This document shows, one piece after another, positions 12,951 through 25,081 of a DNA stretch of 64,000 bases. The notes under the pieces are model-generated. The model worked only from the letters and a program-made list of their open reading frames with translations. It did not search any database and had not been told where the DNA came from. The number at the start of each line of letters is the position of its first letter. Positions within the stretch are counted from its first letter, which is position 1. The translations under genes and the position numbers were made by a program. Source of the stretch: Lycorma delicatula (Eukaryota > Arthropoda > Insecta > Hemiptera > Fulgoridae). The DNA is taken from assembly GCF_047948215.1 (NCBI RefSeq), contig NC_134465.1:38292153-38356152 (forward strand), written 5' to 3'.

Positions 12951-13639
12951 GTGAAATTTGTTCTATATTGAGTGATCATTTGAAAAGTTACTACATTTAT
13001 TATTCGACAACTATCTGTCTCATCGTATTTCTGTTTGCAGGCATGTATACCATTCAAGGGGGGAACCTTTTTATAATTATTTTCGAAGGGTTGGAACCCA
13101 CCCTCTCCGTTGCACCTAAATTCTTAATTCAAAAATCTTAAATGGTGATGGTAACGTTTAATTACATCAATTGACAATCCGGAAAAAAAATGAATTTTTG
13201 TGAAAAGAAAATTAAAATACGTCCACCTCTTCGCTCGGTAGGTACGAAAAACCATTTGGGGTAATACTTTTTTAAATTTCAGTCCAACAAAAATAATTAT
13301 AAAATTACGTGATATTACTTGTTAAACCATTTGAAATAATCATAATCTGTGGATTAAAACTGACATTTTTTTTTTAAATTACCGACACAAAATTTCGCTC
13401 TTAAATGTTTTCTAAATTTTCAAGGGTAGACGATGCACCTTGTGACACCTCATTGGAAGGCTCTTTGAATGGCAAGTAATTTGGTACAAATAAGATAAAA
13501 ATTGGTTCACTGGTATTGAAGTTATGATTAAAAATGTGTTTTTTTAGTTGACTGTTATAACAAGGTAATCAATTTTTCAACATTTTGCCAACAAAGATGT
13601 AGGTACCTTATTACTGGTTTTTCGCTAAATTCCCATAGC
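12951..13639. other. Non-coding AT-rich DNA
   Basis: No gene or known repeat recognised between the SINE-like element and the LINE copy that follows. Confidence 0.5.
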
Positions 13640-15380
13640 CCAGCAGGCCGTAGTACGTGTCTACTTGTCTGATCGCACGGCTCTGTTTAGAGATGCGCAC
13701 CTGGCTGTGGAAAAGTCCGTCACCAGGGGAAGCCCGCAGGGTACCGTTCTCGGTCCCCTGCTGTGGAACCTGGCATTTGATGGATTTTTGGGACTGACAT
13801 TCCCAGAAGGGGTCACGGTCCCCAGGCTTTCGCCGATGACTGTCTCGTTTTAGTTCGTGGTAATTCATGACCGCAGCTAGAAGACCGGGCACAGGCGGCT
13901 TTGACAACCGCAGAGGGTGCTTGATGGACATACAAAATTTAAAGATTTCTATGCCCAAGATGAAGTTTATGCTTCTCGAGGGCGCAGACAAATTATCGTA
14001 CAGTCGTAACCCCCCACATTAAGTATAAAGGCTTTGTGATCAGCCGAGTTAGAGTTCATAAGTACCTAGGTGTTTTGTTTGATAGAATTTGCTGTTTAGC
14101 AATCACATTAGGCAAGTAACGGCGGACGCCGTCTCTGTGATTCACAAGCTTAGGAGGATTGCTCGGAAGGATTACGGGCATTTTTTGTACATCGTATACA
14201 AAAAAAAATTCGGAAGTATGGCCTCTTATACTGCGTCCGTTTGGGCGCATAGGTTGGACAGAAATCGAGCACTTATTCAGAATTTGAGGAGTGCCCAGCG
14301 CAGAGCATTAATAGTATTCACTGGTGTTTTTAAAACAACCTCCTACGAGGCTATCACCGTATTGGGAAAGGCTCCCCCAATCGATTTAGTGGTGAAAGTT
14401 CGGGCAGCCATGTAGAAATTGCGAAGTGATCGTGAGGCCGAGGTATTTGGGATGCGGTTTCGAGCCGGACCAGTACCGGAGCGGAACGGTGATCACAGTG
14501 CACCGGATCTAAATTTCGTTCAGTTACCCATCTCCCGCCTGCGGAAGAGGCTGCAGAGCCTCGCGATGGAAGCATAACTGCTGGAATGGGACACCTCGAA
14601 CAAGGGAAGATCATTGTATAAGTTTATTCGGGATTTGGGGAGATGGTATGCCTCGCTCGTTTTTGAGGGCAACGAGCGGGTGCTCTCCAACCATGCTAAC
14701 TTGAAACCATATCTGTTTCGCCTGGTAGCTGATGAGCTGTGCGTCTGCGGGGAGGTCCAGTCAAATGAAGACCTGGTGTTTGACTGCCCTGCTGTTGATG
14801 GGGAGGGGGGGGGCTGAGACCGGTCCACCCTGGAGCTTAGAGGCGAAGGAGAAAATTGGCCTGTCAATGTGGCGAGAGCCGTTTATTGTCGGACCGTGTA
14901 AGAGTTCCTAGATGCTGTTGCTTTGTTCAACCCGCATCCGTTGTTTATTTGAGGGAAGGCTTTTCCGTGGGAAACTAACCCTTAGTAATGGCTGACTACC
15001 AGCCAATTATTATGGCTCCAAGGACTATAAAATGGTGGACAGGTACTCGCTGGCATTGAGCGACCTAGGCGTGGCAGCAAATTGCTGTCTTGAGAACATA
15101 AATTTATTTATTGAAGTCATATATATTTTTAGTAGTTCACGAGGTACGCCTATCCATTTCAATTACATATGACAAGTGAGCGGTTGGGACACGTAAGCCG
15201 TAGGTGTATGGCACCACGCTTAGTCTGCTCACGCTGTTAGGTAAGCTCTAGGAGTTATTTCGGACACTGGTCGCTAAAGTGTTTCGAGGTTCAGTAGCCG
15301 TTTGTGGCACAGACATTCAGGCTTACGCTTTAGGTCGACCGAATTAGGTGGTGGCGGGAGAAATGCCAAGCAAACCAATG
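13640..15380 (+). mobile_element. R1-clade LINE, 5'-truncated decayed copy A
   Basis: A truncated non-LTR retrotransposon whose polymerase is broken into several frames. Reverse transcriptase motif B reads SPQGTVLGPLLWNLAFDGF (from 13,731). Motif C reads AFADDCLVLV (about 13,827-13,856) but lies in another frame, so a frameshift separates the two. Downstream come the thumb and linker (LFSNHIRQVTADAVSVIHKL, then YTASVWAHRLDRNRALIQNL) and a C-terminal zinc-finger-like segment LCVCGEVQSNEDLVFDCP at about 14,739-14,790. Its histidine is replaced by aspartate compared with copy D. A 3' untranslated region follows to gccaagcaaaccaa near 15,378. The YxASVWAHR...RSAQRRAL pattern is typical of the R1 clade. 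Copies B, C and D in this window belong to the same family. Confidence 0.85.
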
Positions 15381-16800
15381 ACCTTAGCTTAAGACAGATT
15401 CACAAAATATGTTAGCATTATCAGATTAGAAATCCAACAGTTGTTAACAGATGTTTATTAGATTTAAATTTAGCATTAGATGTGAAGAATACTATGAAGC
15501 GAACCTTTATTAGAGATGTACAGGTGTTTTAGGCGTTAAGAGAATTTTTTCTCATTATTACTACAGATATACATAAATTTCAAGAAATACCCATAATATG
15601 AGTCTTCAATGTATATGTTTTTCAGCGGTCTGGCATCGGAAATAGATTCCATTTTCTGAGTTTAAACTACAGATCAGTTTAATTGATCGTATAATTTCTT
15701 GTTACAGTTTGTAATAAATAGGCAAAAATTACATGAAACATTATTTAGCAATTAATAGTTTATTTTATAGATTTGCAGCTATCGTTTATAAAATTATATT
15801 TCAGTAATTACTTTCTAAACTAAACATTTATATCAAAAGTTATAATAAAATATTCCGAAATATATGGAAAAATACTGCTGTTACACTTAAACACAAGTAT
15901 ATCATTGATATAATTTGTAATATGATTAGATACGATGTACAAAATATTTCGCTTTGCTTAGAAATAAGACTAACATCCATGTACGATCAATAATATACCT
16001 AAAGTAGATTTTTTAAATTTAGTATGATATCTTTGATATTCATAGATAAATTATTTAAACATATGAAATATACTTTAAACAATTAAAAATACAATATAAT
16101 TGTACGACTTTATATTACCTAACGTAAATGAAATAACAAGCAGTAGATTGTAATCGCTTTAGTTTTGTGGAAAAATTTTATCTAATTTTTAAAGGGTATC
16201 TGTTTATTATTTAATGTTAAGAAAAACTCAACCGCAAAAAGTATAAACTTAAAAATAAAACTTACAACCGATAAAGAATTATTATTATATATGTCGGAGA
16301 ATAAAGTACAGTGGAGTATCTTCCGACAAAACGATGAGAATATTCTTTAGAATATCTGTATTTTTAGTAGTTTTAAGAAATGTACTATTACTTGTAAAAT
16401 TTTGTAAAATAAGGTTTAAATTGTTTTATTGCGGTAGGCTTAGGCCTAGGTAGGCACATGGTTGTCAACGTAGTCGGGATCCCAGGACGATAGGGGTATC
16501 ATAAAATTAATAAGGAAAAGGAAATATGCAGTAGGTATATTATTTGAGAATATGGAGAAAGGGTAGTCTTGCTTTGGAACCCAGATCGAACAGACGTCCT
16601 GGTGGTCGCGAATTCGTTATTTCCCTGAGCCTCGGTCTATCGCAAGTTGTTTTAATATTATTTGAATTCTAAATTGAATTAATCTTATATTGTAATTCGT
16701 GTGCTACTGAGTTATTGATAAGTGATAATTATCATTTGTAATTATTTCATTGTACGAGTTATCTACTCATTTTTATTAATTGAACTTTATTGTAATCTTA
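15381..16800. other. Non-coding AT-rich DNA
   Basis: No gene recognised. A GC-richer stretch at 16,430-16,640 may be an unidentified repeat; its translations show no familiar motif. Confidence 0.5.
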
Positions 16801-19197
16801 TATATTCTCCACTTGTAATGGTGGGAATGAGTGAAGCACAAGGCGTTGAATCCCTGACAAATCTCCTCGCCTCTCCGACATATATATATTTATTAAGAAA
16901 CGGTTTATTACAGTCAGGGATTAAAGATGGCAATCCAACACTAGTTACTTTATCTTCAGATTACATAATTTATCTGTTATGAAATAAAAATTACTATCTA
17001 GTGAACAAGCGAAAGGTATAAATACATGAAGATAATTAAATATAACATTTAAACCGAACACCTTAAAACTTGTTTAATACAAATATTTAGAAACTTTTTT
17101 ACAGTTTCACATAACTATTTTTCATTTTGTTATTTCCGAAAATAAAATTAGTTTAAAACGTCTTGTAAACTGTAGTTATTGTCAATATATTCTACTAAGG
17201 GAATAATTCTGCACGATGTTAATTTTAATACAAATTTAGAACCGGAAGACGTTGCAAAAAAATCAATTTTTCAGTTTTCTTCGTAAACCTGGTCGGTGGA
17301 AGAAGATAACGGGAAACCACTTCATTCCTCGTTTTAGTAAATCCGGCGTGAAATGTTAGATATACTTGAAAAAGAGTATGTTACTTTCACGAAGAACAAG
17401 TGTTTTGTATCGATCACAATTTATGCGGTAATTTTGTTGTGCTTTGTAACATTTTTAAGTCGATGGCCCTGTTTAAAGGTCAGGTCGGTTTATTTGACGA
17501 GTTAAATAAACATGAAATTTTTCTAAATTTTTACTTTTTCGTCTATGTTTTTATTAAAATAAACAGTTTTTACATCGATGATGAAATATACTACTGATGA
17601 AATATTTTTATTAATTATTACAAAGTACACCAGAATCTATGACTTATTACACAATATTAACGATTATTATTATTTTTTAAAAATTAAAACCGAAGAACGT
17701 TTCCTAAAATTACCTGTAAGTAAAACCGAAACTTCCAGGTTTTATTATTTGCTTTATTTTAACTCGCATTGTTTTTTTTTTCAATTTTTTTTTAATGTTT
17801 GTTCTCATACCTTGCATTTTTAATTTAACATACTTCCTGACATTTTCGATTGATGAACTCTTGCACTTACTAAGGTCGGGTGGCAATACAATATTTCACC
17901 ATTTCTTTTGCAAACATCTCCCTTACGGGGATAAATTAAGCGAGGAAGAAATTATATAAATTTGTAAAATGAATATAAAATACAACTGTGTTTCAATAAT
18001 CAAAAACTTCACATTTCGTTACTTTGTGTAGTAAATGTCTGATTGAAGATTTGTTTGATATTTTATAAATGTATTAGAAAAGTTTTATATATGATATTTT
18101 TTGTAATCAAATTAATCTACAGTTAAACTCATACAATTTATAATAATAATTTGATTAAAGTATAAAATTTTAAGTTTTTTAAGTTTTTTTTGTAATATTA
18201 TTCATCTTTATTTTCTAGATCAGTAGGCCTTCAAACTACTATAAACATTTTGCCCATCTCACTCTACTGATTTGTGTTAACAAAAGATACTTTTTTAATT
18301 TTTTAAAAATCGTTTAAAACTATTTTAAATGTAACTCCATCTCGCAAGTTACTCGTTACATATAAAATGTTAATTTTTTGACAGTCCTTACTCTTTAGTA
18401 TTTATTGAAAAAAAAAGCTAAAAATTATCATCCTTGTCCGAAAAAATGACAGCTTTGTTTATTTATAATTATTACTTTTCTTTATATTTTTTAAGCAATT
18501 TTTAAAAATTATTTTTTTTTAATCTATCACCATTTAGGGATTATTATTGTTGATTCGCTATTCCTAATTCACAAAAATTACAGTAATAAAGATAAATCAA
18601 AACCTTTTTGTGGTACTCATTAATCTTCAAACGGTTTACAAAACGAAAAAGTAATACACAAAATGTTCTCTTATAAATGTAAATAGTTACTACTAACTTC
18701 CTCCTTTCAAACATTTAAAAATATAACAATTTTACAAATGTATTGCCACAAATTTGCAGTTTATAAGTAAAGTCTTAACAATGCAGACGTAATTTATAGC
18801 TTCTATTATATGTGGATACTTAAATAACCTGGTACTGTATTTACTATTTATATTTAATATTCCATTTTTTTTATTATTTGCATTTCTTTTGAAAAAAATT
18901 ACTAATTTTATGTAGAATTTCATATTTTCTGTTTTAAATAGTAACATAATAATATTTATTATTTTATATTCTAACTGACCTTGAATGTGTATTTTAGTTT
19001 GAACCTGTTAATCGTTTTGTTTGCAATATTTTTTTTATATTAAATTTTTTATTGACAAAACTGAATATAGTTAAAAAATGTTACTGTTTTTGTTTTAGCT
19101 CTTATTTATATTTTTTAACTTTTCATTTTTTCAGAGAAATATTATCTTTTTTTTAAAAAGGGAAAATTAAATTAGAACTATAAAATTAAATCCTAAC
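16801..19197. other. Non-coding, very AT-rich DNA
   Basis: Long A/T-rich sequence with homopolymer runs and no recognised exon. Open frames at 16,722-16,982, 17,400-17,823 and 18,732-18,947 were examined and not supported as genes; the first is discussed among the rejected items. Confidence 0.5.
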
Positions 19198-19320
19198 GAT
19201 CTCGATGACGAAATAGTAACATCTCGGCTTTTCATCCGATGGTCCCGGGCTCGAATCCCAGTCAGGCAAGGTCTTTTTCATACGCTATAAAATTTCTATT
19301 TTAATATTCTCACGCGTAAG
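19198..19320 (+). mobile_element. tRNA-derived SINE fragment, family 2, copy b
   Basis: The best-preserved family-2 copy. A tRNA-like segment contains cttttcatccgatggtcccg followed by the B box gggctcgaatccc, then cagtcaggcaagg, then a body with ttttcatacgctataaaat and atattctcacgcg. The body recurs in the copies at 5.3, 19.9 and 59.0 kb, which argues for a SINE and against a tRNA gene. The A-box region is degenerate and the 3' end is not sharply defined. Confidence 0.6.
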
Positions 19321-19517
19321 CATCGACCTTATTTTAATTTATTTAGGAAAAAAAAACTTTTTCGTAATTCAGTAAATGTAAAACGTAATAATATTTCTGA
19401 AAAAAACAAAACTAGAAAACATTCGTTTATCATTTAGTAATTGAAACTAATTTTTACTAAAATAGAACAGTAAGGAATCAAACACTAACAAATTTCAAAG
19501 AGAAAAAAGCATTGACT

Positions 19518-19738
19518 CACCGCTTATGAGTGGCCAATTTTCTCCTTGACCTCTAAGTTCCAGGGTGGCCTGAGTTCTGGCCCCCCCAAGATCAAGGCAG
19601 TCAAACATCAGGTGTTCATTTGACTGGACCTCACCACAGACGCACAGCTAATCAGCTGCCAGGCGGACCCGAAACAGATATGGGTTCGAGTTAGCGTGGT
19701 TGGTGAGCACCCACCCGTTGCCCTTAAAAACGAGCTCT
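19518..19738 (-). mobile_element. R1-clade LINE fragment, copy D (antisense)
   Basis: The minus strand encodes the same C-terminal segment as copies A and B: LCVCGEVQSNEHLMFDC after a premature stop (RLAAD*). Here the finger is complete as C-x-C-x8-H-x4-C, showing that the histidine is ancestral in this family. The fragment covers only this finger and the sequence just downstream. It is a short remnant in the opposite orientation to copies A to C. Confidence 0.8.
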
Positions 19739-19864
19739 ATTACGTGAATTAAATTGTGCGACAACATTTTCATATTAATTTTTCTATCTTACGGTTTAAA
19801 AACCTTTATACGGGTAGTTTAGAAAGTCGCTACAGGTATAAGATTCGGTTATATTTACTGACGG

Positions 19865-19985
19865 CGACGATAAGAAATGAATTTTTTGGCGCGTTAAAAA
19901 ATGCCGTTGCTGATCTGAATTAGAACGCTGGACTTTCTGGATGAAAGGCAGATACGACTGTCCTGCCACGGATATCGGAAAAACG
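19865..19985 (-). mobile_element. tRNA-derived SINE fragment, family 2, copy c
   Basis: On the minus strand ctgcctttcatccagaaagt is followed by a weak B-box-like stretch, then cagcaacggcatttttt, aacgcg and aaaattcatttctt. The order and spacing match the copies at 19,198 and 58,957. It is more diverged than copy b. Confidence 0.5.
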
Positions 19986-20404
19986 TTATTCCAAAAATGA
20001 TTTTAATTTTAGCTATTATTTTCAGACGAAATAATATTTTGTTTACAGTTTATAAGTGCCATACGTAAGGTTTATGCATTGTTAATTATCTTTCACGATA
20101 CATTTATGAAATATTTATAACGTTGTTAACAAATAAATAATTGTGCGTGCATGTCACAAATGTCGGTCTTATTTCGCTTAATATTTCAGGAACGTATTGA
20201 CGTAGAAACTGAAATTCGATAGGATGACTTATGTACGCAGGGCACTGATTGTATTAAATGTTTCAGAAAATTCGTTGAGGAAACTTAGAACGTATAGAAA
20301 TTTGATATATTTTTAATAGTTATGAAAATGAAACTTTTTACGGTGCTGAAAGACCGCGAGAAAAGTCCTGACGCTGACATGTAAAGCGAATTATAATGAA
20401 ATTA

Positions 20405-20499
20405 TACATTCTCACCTCATTGTAATATTTTAATTTACATTCTCACCTCATTGTTCAGTTTTAAAATAAAATTTCAAGAAATTTTATTTTAAAACTGAA
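20405..20499. repeat. Short direct repeat next to a perfect 46-bp hairpin
   Basis: tacattctcacctcattgt occurs twice, at 20,405-20,423 and 20,436-20,454. The second copy runs into a perfect inverted repeat: the 21-base left arm 20,454-20,474 (starting ttcagttttaaaataaaa), a 4-base loop caag, and the exact complementary right arm 20,479-20,499. No gene is near enough to make this a terminator or RNA element. Confidence 0.85.
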
Positions 20500-20929
20500 G
20501 TTAAAAGAATAATAAATATCCGTGAAAGCCTTAGTTCACAATCGGCAGCGGTTAGTTAAACGTTCTTTCTCTGAATTTATTTATTTTTTTTAACGACGCT
20601 CGTAGGGGTATTTGATTCAAAAACCTGTCCAATATTATTTTTTGATACGAAACATCATCGTAGGTCTGACTAATTAACAATTTATTAGTTAAAAAGTGTT
20701 GTAAAACACACTAGGTTAGAAAATAATATCAAACAGATACTTTTAATTATAAATGAAATTTGTTGCATATTAAGAAAGAAACAAATAATTGCTTAATCCT
20801 ATGATGACTTCATGTTTCATCTGAAGATTCTTGTGCACCATCTGCAAGGTCTTCTTCATCAGATGAATCTGACTGATCCCCTGTTTCAACGGAAGAAGCA
20901 TTTCGACAGTTACTTTGAGGTTACGGTTT

Positions 20930-22440
20930 TCTCTTTTTTTTTCTCAGCAAGTCGCATGCCTGTTATTACGGGATCCGAGCTAAGCAACAATCTATATATA
21001 ACATCTGATTGCAGAATTCTCTGCTGAACTTTCGAGCAAAATGTTGACGGTAAGAGCGAAAGTGTTTGTTTCGTGCCTCAACAGCCTCTTCTGGTATCAT
21101 CCCTATGGGTTAGCCTTTTGACGATAGATGCATGAATTAATATTTTATGAAGAGTAGGTATCATTGGTTGTCATGAATATAATTCCATGCTGTGTCTAAA
21201 CAAAAAACTTTAAATTTATGAGTGTCTATTTTATGGCCACTAGATACAGCCTCTAAAATTACTTTTTGACGATATATTAGTTTGTATAATCTATGCCAAT
21301 TATTGCCACAATCCATAAAACATTTTTTACTCGTGTTTCCGTCATTCCTATTTCCAAATACTGCTTTAGGAACATCTACTATTAAACCCGATTGTGTTTT
21401 AAATTCCTTTTGTACCTCCATTTTTCTTTGTTGAACGATTTCCTTATCACTTGAAGTTCTTATTTTCCATTATTTTTTTTACCGGCAATTTATATATGCA
21501 AGATGAAGCAATCCAAACAGTCTTATTCTGGCATGCAGTTCAATTCGGCATAAGCCGAATTTCAAAGAATCTTCATTTATCTGCTTTGTCATTGTTAAAT
21601 CGACAAAATCCTTCGACGAAGCTCCACAGATGTTGCATTTCATCGTTGTTCGTCCCGGTATTGCATACTTTAGCGTCAACCACTGTCAGCATCATGACAT
21701 GTTTAATCAAATATATTTTGTTTGTTAATGTGATTCGAGTCGCTTTCGATGAACTTATTTTATTTTCTACATAACTAATTTCTTCTTGCGTGATATCTGC
21801 AGTTTATTTTACAAATCTTATTCGAATTGGTCTGAAAAATCGTGGAGATGAAGGCGCAATATTATCTTATTTTCTTCGCTACAAGACAATTTCAACGGGA
21901 CAAATGAACTTAGAAAAATGTTGGCATCTGAATCTGAATTGTTTTCAAATTTTTGCTTAAATGTTGGTTGCTGGGACCCGTCACATCCCCGCTTGTGCAC
22001 TAAAGTTAATGTGACCCTTTCTTGAATATTCAAATGCTGAACATCTTCAGTCAAATAGAATAAAAGCTACAAAGCAGCGTGATTTAAACGATTTTGTAGA
22101 TTGACTTCAGCACAAGTACCTGTAATTCTAAAAGACTCTTGCACATGATAACAGTCTTTTTGGCCTATAACATGAACAATGTTAATCGCTGCTTTTGTTC
22201 CTTCTTTTTTGAAGTTCAATGAACGATTTTCTATATTTTTTTGCGCGCGTTGGAAATTGTGTTAAATATTTTATCATATTTGAAGCATCCATCTTGCCCT
22301 CATAGCTTAACTTCATATAAGCGGCCACAGTTAACTCTGCAGAGCTTCTGTTTTTCTTTTTTTGCTTAATTCACTGGATTCACTAAAATGCTTCTGTGGA
22401 CGCCCCGGTCGAGTTCTCGTTTGTGGTATTTTAAATGTCC
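20930..22440 (-). pseudogene. Transib (RAG1-like) transposase pseudogene
   Basis: Four diagnostic blocks lie on the minus strand in the right order but in different frames. (1) At 22,054-21,818, RGCDGSQQPTFKQKF corresponds to the segment with the first catalytic aspartate, the counterpart of the CDG motif of RAG1. (2) At 21,679-21,479, MKCNICGASSKDF is a CxxC zinc motif, followed by ELHARIRLF, the counterpart of the second catalytic region. (3) At 21,421-21,161, VFGNRNDGNTSKKCF, then AVSSGHKIDTHKFKV. (4) At about 21,105-20,950, IGMIPEEAVEARNKHFR carries the catalytic glutamate, in an arrangement like SExxExxNKxFR of RAG1. N-terminal traces reach about 22,440. Many frameshifts and stops make it a pseudogene. 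The family match rests on remembered motif order, not a search. Terminal repeats were not located. Confidence 0.78.
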
Positions 22441-24258
22441 CTTGAAAGCAACTATCGTTTATTTTAAGAAAAAGATCTTTGCAATGTGAAGCAATCCATC
22501 ATCTACATTTATTTCTGATTTTGCGTACGATAGTTTGTGCTTCATTTCTTTTAGTTGATCCTATGTGTAATCCTGGGAATCCAACAAAAAACATTCAGCA
22601 TGCTCCATTTTTTTTTCTCTTCACCCGGGTGCTCTCTCATTTTGTCGTAGAAACTTTTCCAAGTCATAATTTTGTTTCCGGAGGGACGTACAAAGAAAAA
22701 GGTTAAGTGCTATAAAATTATTCTATTTTGCCGAGTATGTACTAGTTACACCGATTACTTTGGAATTTGGATGAAGTTTGAAACATTTTTAAGTAGGATG
22801 ATTAGAGGATATCTGTTTCTACATTATGAGATATAAATCATGACCGGGACTCATCCAGTTTAATAAACCCTTAAAGTTTAAAAACAAAGAGTCAGGTAAA
22901 AATATTAAAAAATGGTTATTTAAAATTATATCTTTCATAATATATTATGATTTATTACTACAAAAATTAGTAAATTTTTTTTTTTTTACATACCTGCCTC
23001 TGATACATCCGTAAGCAGTAACTGACTACGGATAAAACTTAAACACTTCGTTAAAACTTAAAAAATCATTTTGATATATTTACTATTGCAACGAACGCGA
23101 GAACAGACACGTATACAATGAGTAACGATCAAATTCCGACCGAGAGCGCTTCGAAATGGTGGGGTGGGTGGATAAAAAAGGGTCGGCTCTGTGTTTATAA
23201 TGTATTCAAGTATCTCAGGTTATCTTATGATACGGATAATTCTGTGAAATCGACTTTTGGCCAGGTTTTTGAGTCAAATACCCGTATGTGCGACGTACAT
23301 ATTTTTAAGTTGGAAAACAAGATTATACTCCAAAAGCTGTTGAGGAACGTAATGTTTCTGGCAAGCGTAATTTTATTCTGTATACTAGGCAAATTTTGAA
23401 TTTAATCGCAAATTTTCTTTTAGAGCCTAATTTTTCCGGAATGTAGCCTCTTGTTTTTCAATTTATTTCTCTAGCAGTTTAGCGCATTTGTAGTATGCTG
23501 CTTTTTTTGCCTTTTGGATCCCTTTCTAATGGATTTATTTTTTCCTCGCGTTTTATCTGTTTAATACTTCGTATTTTGAATGAAAATAAATGTTTTTAAA
23601 TTCATAAAACCGACTTCAATAAATGCTCAAAAAAACATTAAAAAAAAATTTTGATGTTTAAACATTGCGCTAAATTAAGGGTAAGTATTCTTTTAGTTTG
23701 TTTTTTCTTTTTGGCGTGATTTCAATTATAAAAAAAAGTAACCCATATATACGTACATGAATACATACATACACAGAGAGAGAAAGAGAAAGAGGATGAT
23801 TCACGAAGAATGTAACAAACCTTCAGGACGGACGAGGTCTACTGGTAGAAATAAATAAAAACGTTCATATAAACGTAACTTCGGAAACGCTTCGTTAACG
23901 AGTGTCGTTATATTTTTAATTAACTTCGTAATTCTTACGTTTTTATTAATATTATTTGGACTTTATTCGTACCGTTTTACTCAGAATCAAATTCTCTGCA
24001 AAGTTTGAATAAAACCGTTACGTGTTTATTACCCATTAAAAAATCTGATTTGGACCCACATAACTTCCTTGTATGCATAATAAATTACTTACACACATTT
24101 TTCGCTGCACTTTAAACTTTATTCATTTGAAAGTGAGATACGATCCTCCAATTCTTTAATAAAAGTGGAAAGTTAACATAATTGCTGAAATATTAGTTTT
24201 TATTAACATCAAATATTTATACAATTATTAATTCATGAAATATTAGGATAGAGTAAAA

Positions 24259-24259
<1 letters not shown>
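22441..24259. other. Non-coding DNA
   Basis: No supported gene. An open frame at 23,118-23,399 (MSNDQIPTESASKWWGGWIK at its start) is discussed as a weak observation. Short imperfect AC/AG tracts lie at 23,766-23,795. Confidence 0.5.

Positions 24260-24291
<32 letters not shown>
24260..24291. repeat. (AT)n microsatellite
   Basis: About 16 uninterrupted AT dinucleotides. Confidence 0.9.
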
Positions 24292-24294
<3 letters not shown>

Positions 24295-24559
24295 TCATTT
24301 ATTACTCGTAATATTAGATCAGTATTATTCGTACCTTTGTGAATTGCTGATTAATAAAAGTTTCAGATTCCTGGTGTGCCGCATAAATAAAAGTTAATAA
24401 TTAAGTTATTGCCTTTAGTGAACTCCTATATGCGGGTTACAAATATTAATTTCGACTAACTGTCAAATATTCAGTTTTTATTATTGGATTATTTGGTAAA
24501 TAATCATACATACAGGAAATAATCATAATCATACAGGAAAAAAAGATAACAAGAAGATG

Positions 24560-25009
24560 AATCTGAAGAGGAAGAAAATGTTAAAAACACGCGAAGAATA
24601 AAAAAATTAAGAGACGATGATAAATATAAAGAGAAAAAACGTTAAGATCAAGGAAAGATTAAAAAGATTAAGAGAGGATGATGAATATAAAGAGAGAGAA
24701 AATTTGAAAACTAGAGAACGTGTACACAAATTAAGATCAGAAGAATTATGTCAAACCAAAGAGCGATTAAATGGTCGGCAACAAAAAACAAATAAACGTA
24801 ATGATCATCAACTTCGACTTAGGCAGAATATTGTTCGACAATATCGGAGGAGTAATGAACTAAAAGATAACTTTTTTTTTCAATTTATTAAAGATCGAGC
24901 ATGTGTCTCAGTGTATATGTTGTTTTTGCGAGGGTCTATTTTTCAGTCTTTAGTTAAATTTAATGTAGATAAAATTAAACAAGAAAATCGAAAAATAATA
25001 CCATTCTAA
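24560..25009 (+). other. Charged repeat ORF, possible Helitron-type N-terminal fragment
   Basis: The 130-residue open frame starting at 24,617 is extremely rich in Lys, Arg and Glu and built on an imperfect repeat of the type RLREDDEYKERE. A further unit, KLRDDDKYKEK, lies just upstream (from 24,607) in another frame; the two DNA units are 61 bases apart, which explains the frameshift. Arrays of this kind precede the helicase part of some insect Helitron proteins, but no Rep or helicase motif is visible here, so the link is only a suggestion. The last third of the frame (FFFQFIKDRACVSVYMLFLR onward) is unrelated to the repeat. It could equally be a fragment of a coiled-coil gene or chance expansion. 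Confidence 0.3.
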
Positions 25010-25081
25010 ATTATAATTTTCAATTAATATTAAATAATCAGATGTTTCACCAAATATATTACATATACACATATGTAATAA

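Noticed and set aside
16722..16982. 86-codon open frame with a gene-like second half (VGMSEAQGVESLTNLLASP)
   Set aside because: No family recognised, the first half is low-complexity, and there are no convincing splice sites. It may be a lone exon, but nothing supports it.
19198..19275. Possible tRNA gene on the + strand
   Set aside because: The same head and body recur three more times in decayed form, as expected of a SINE.
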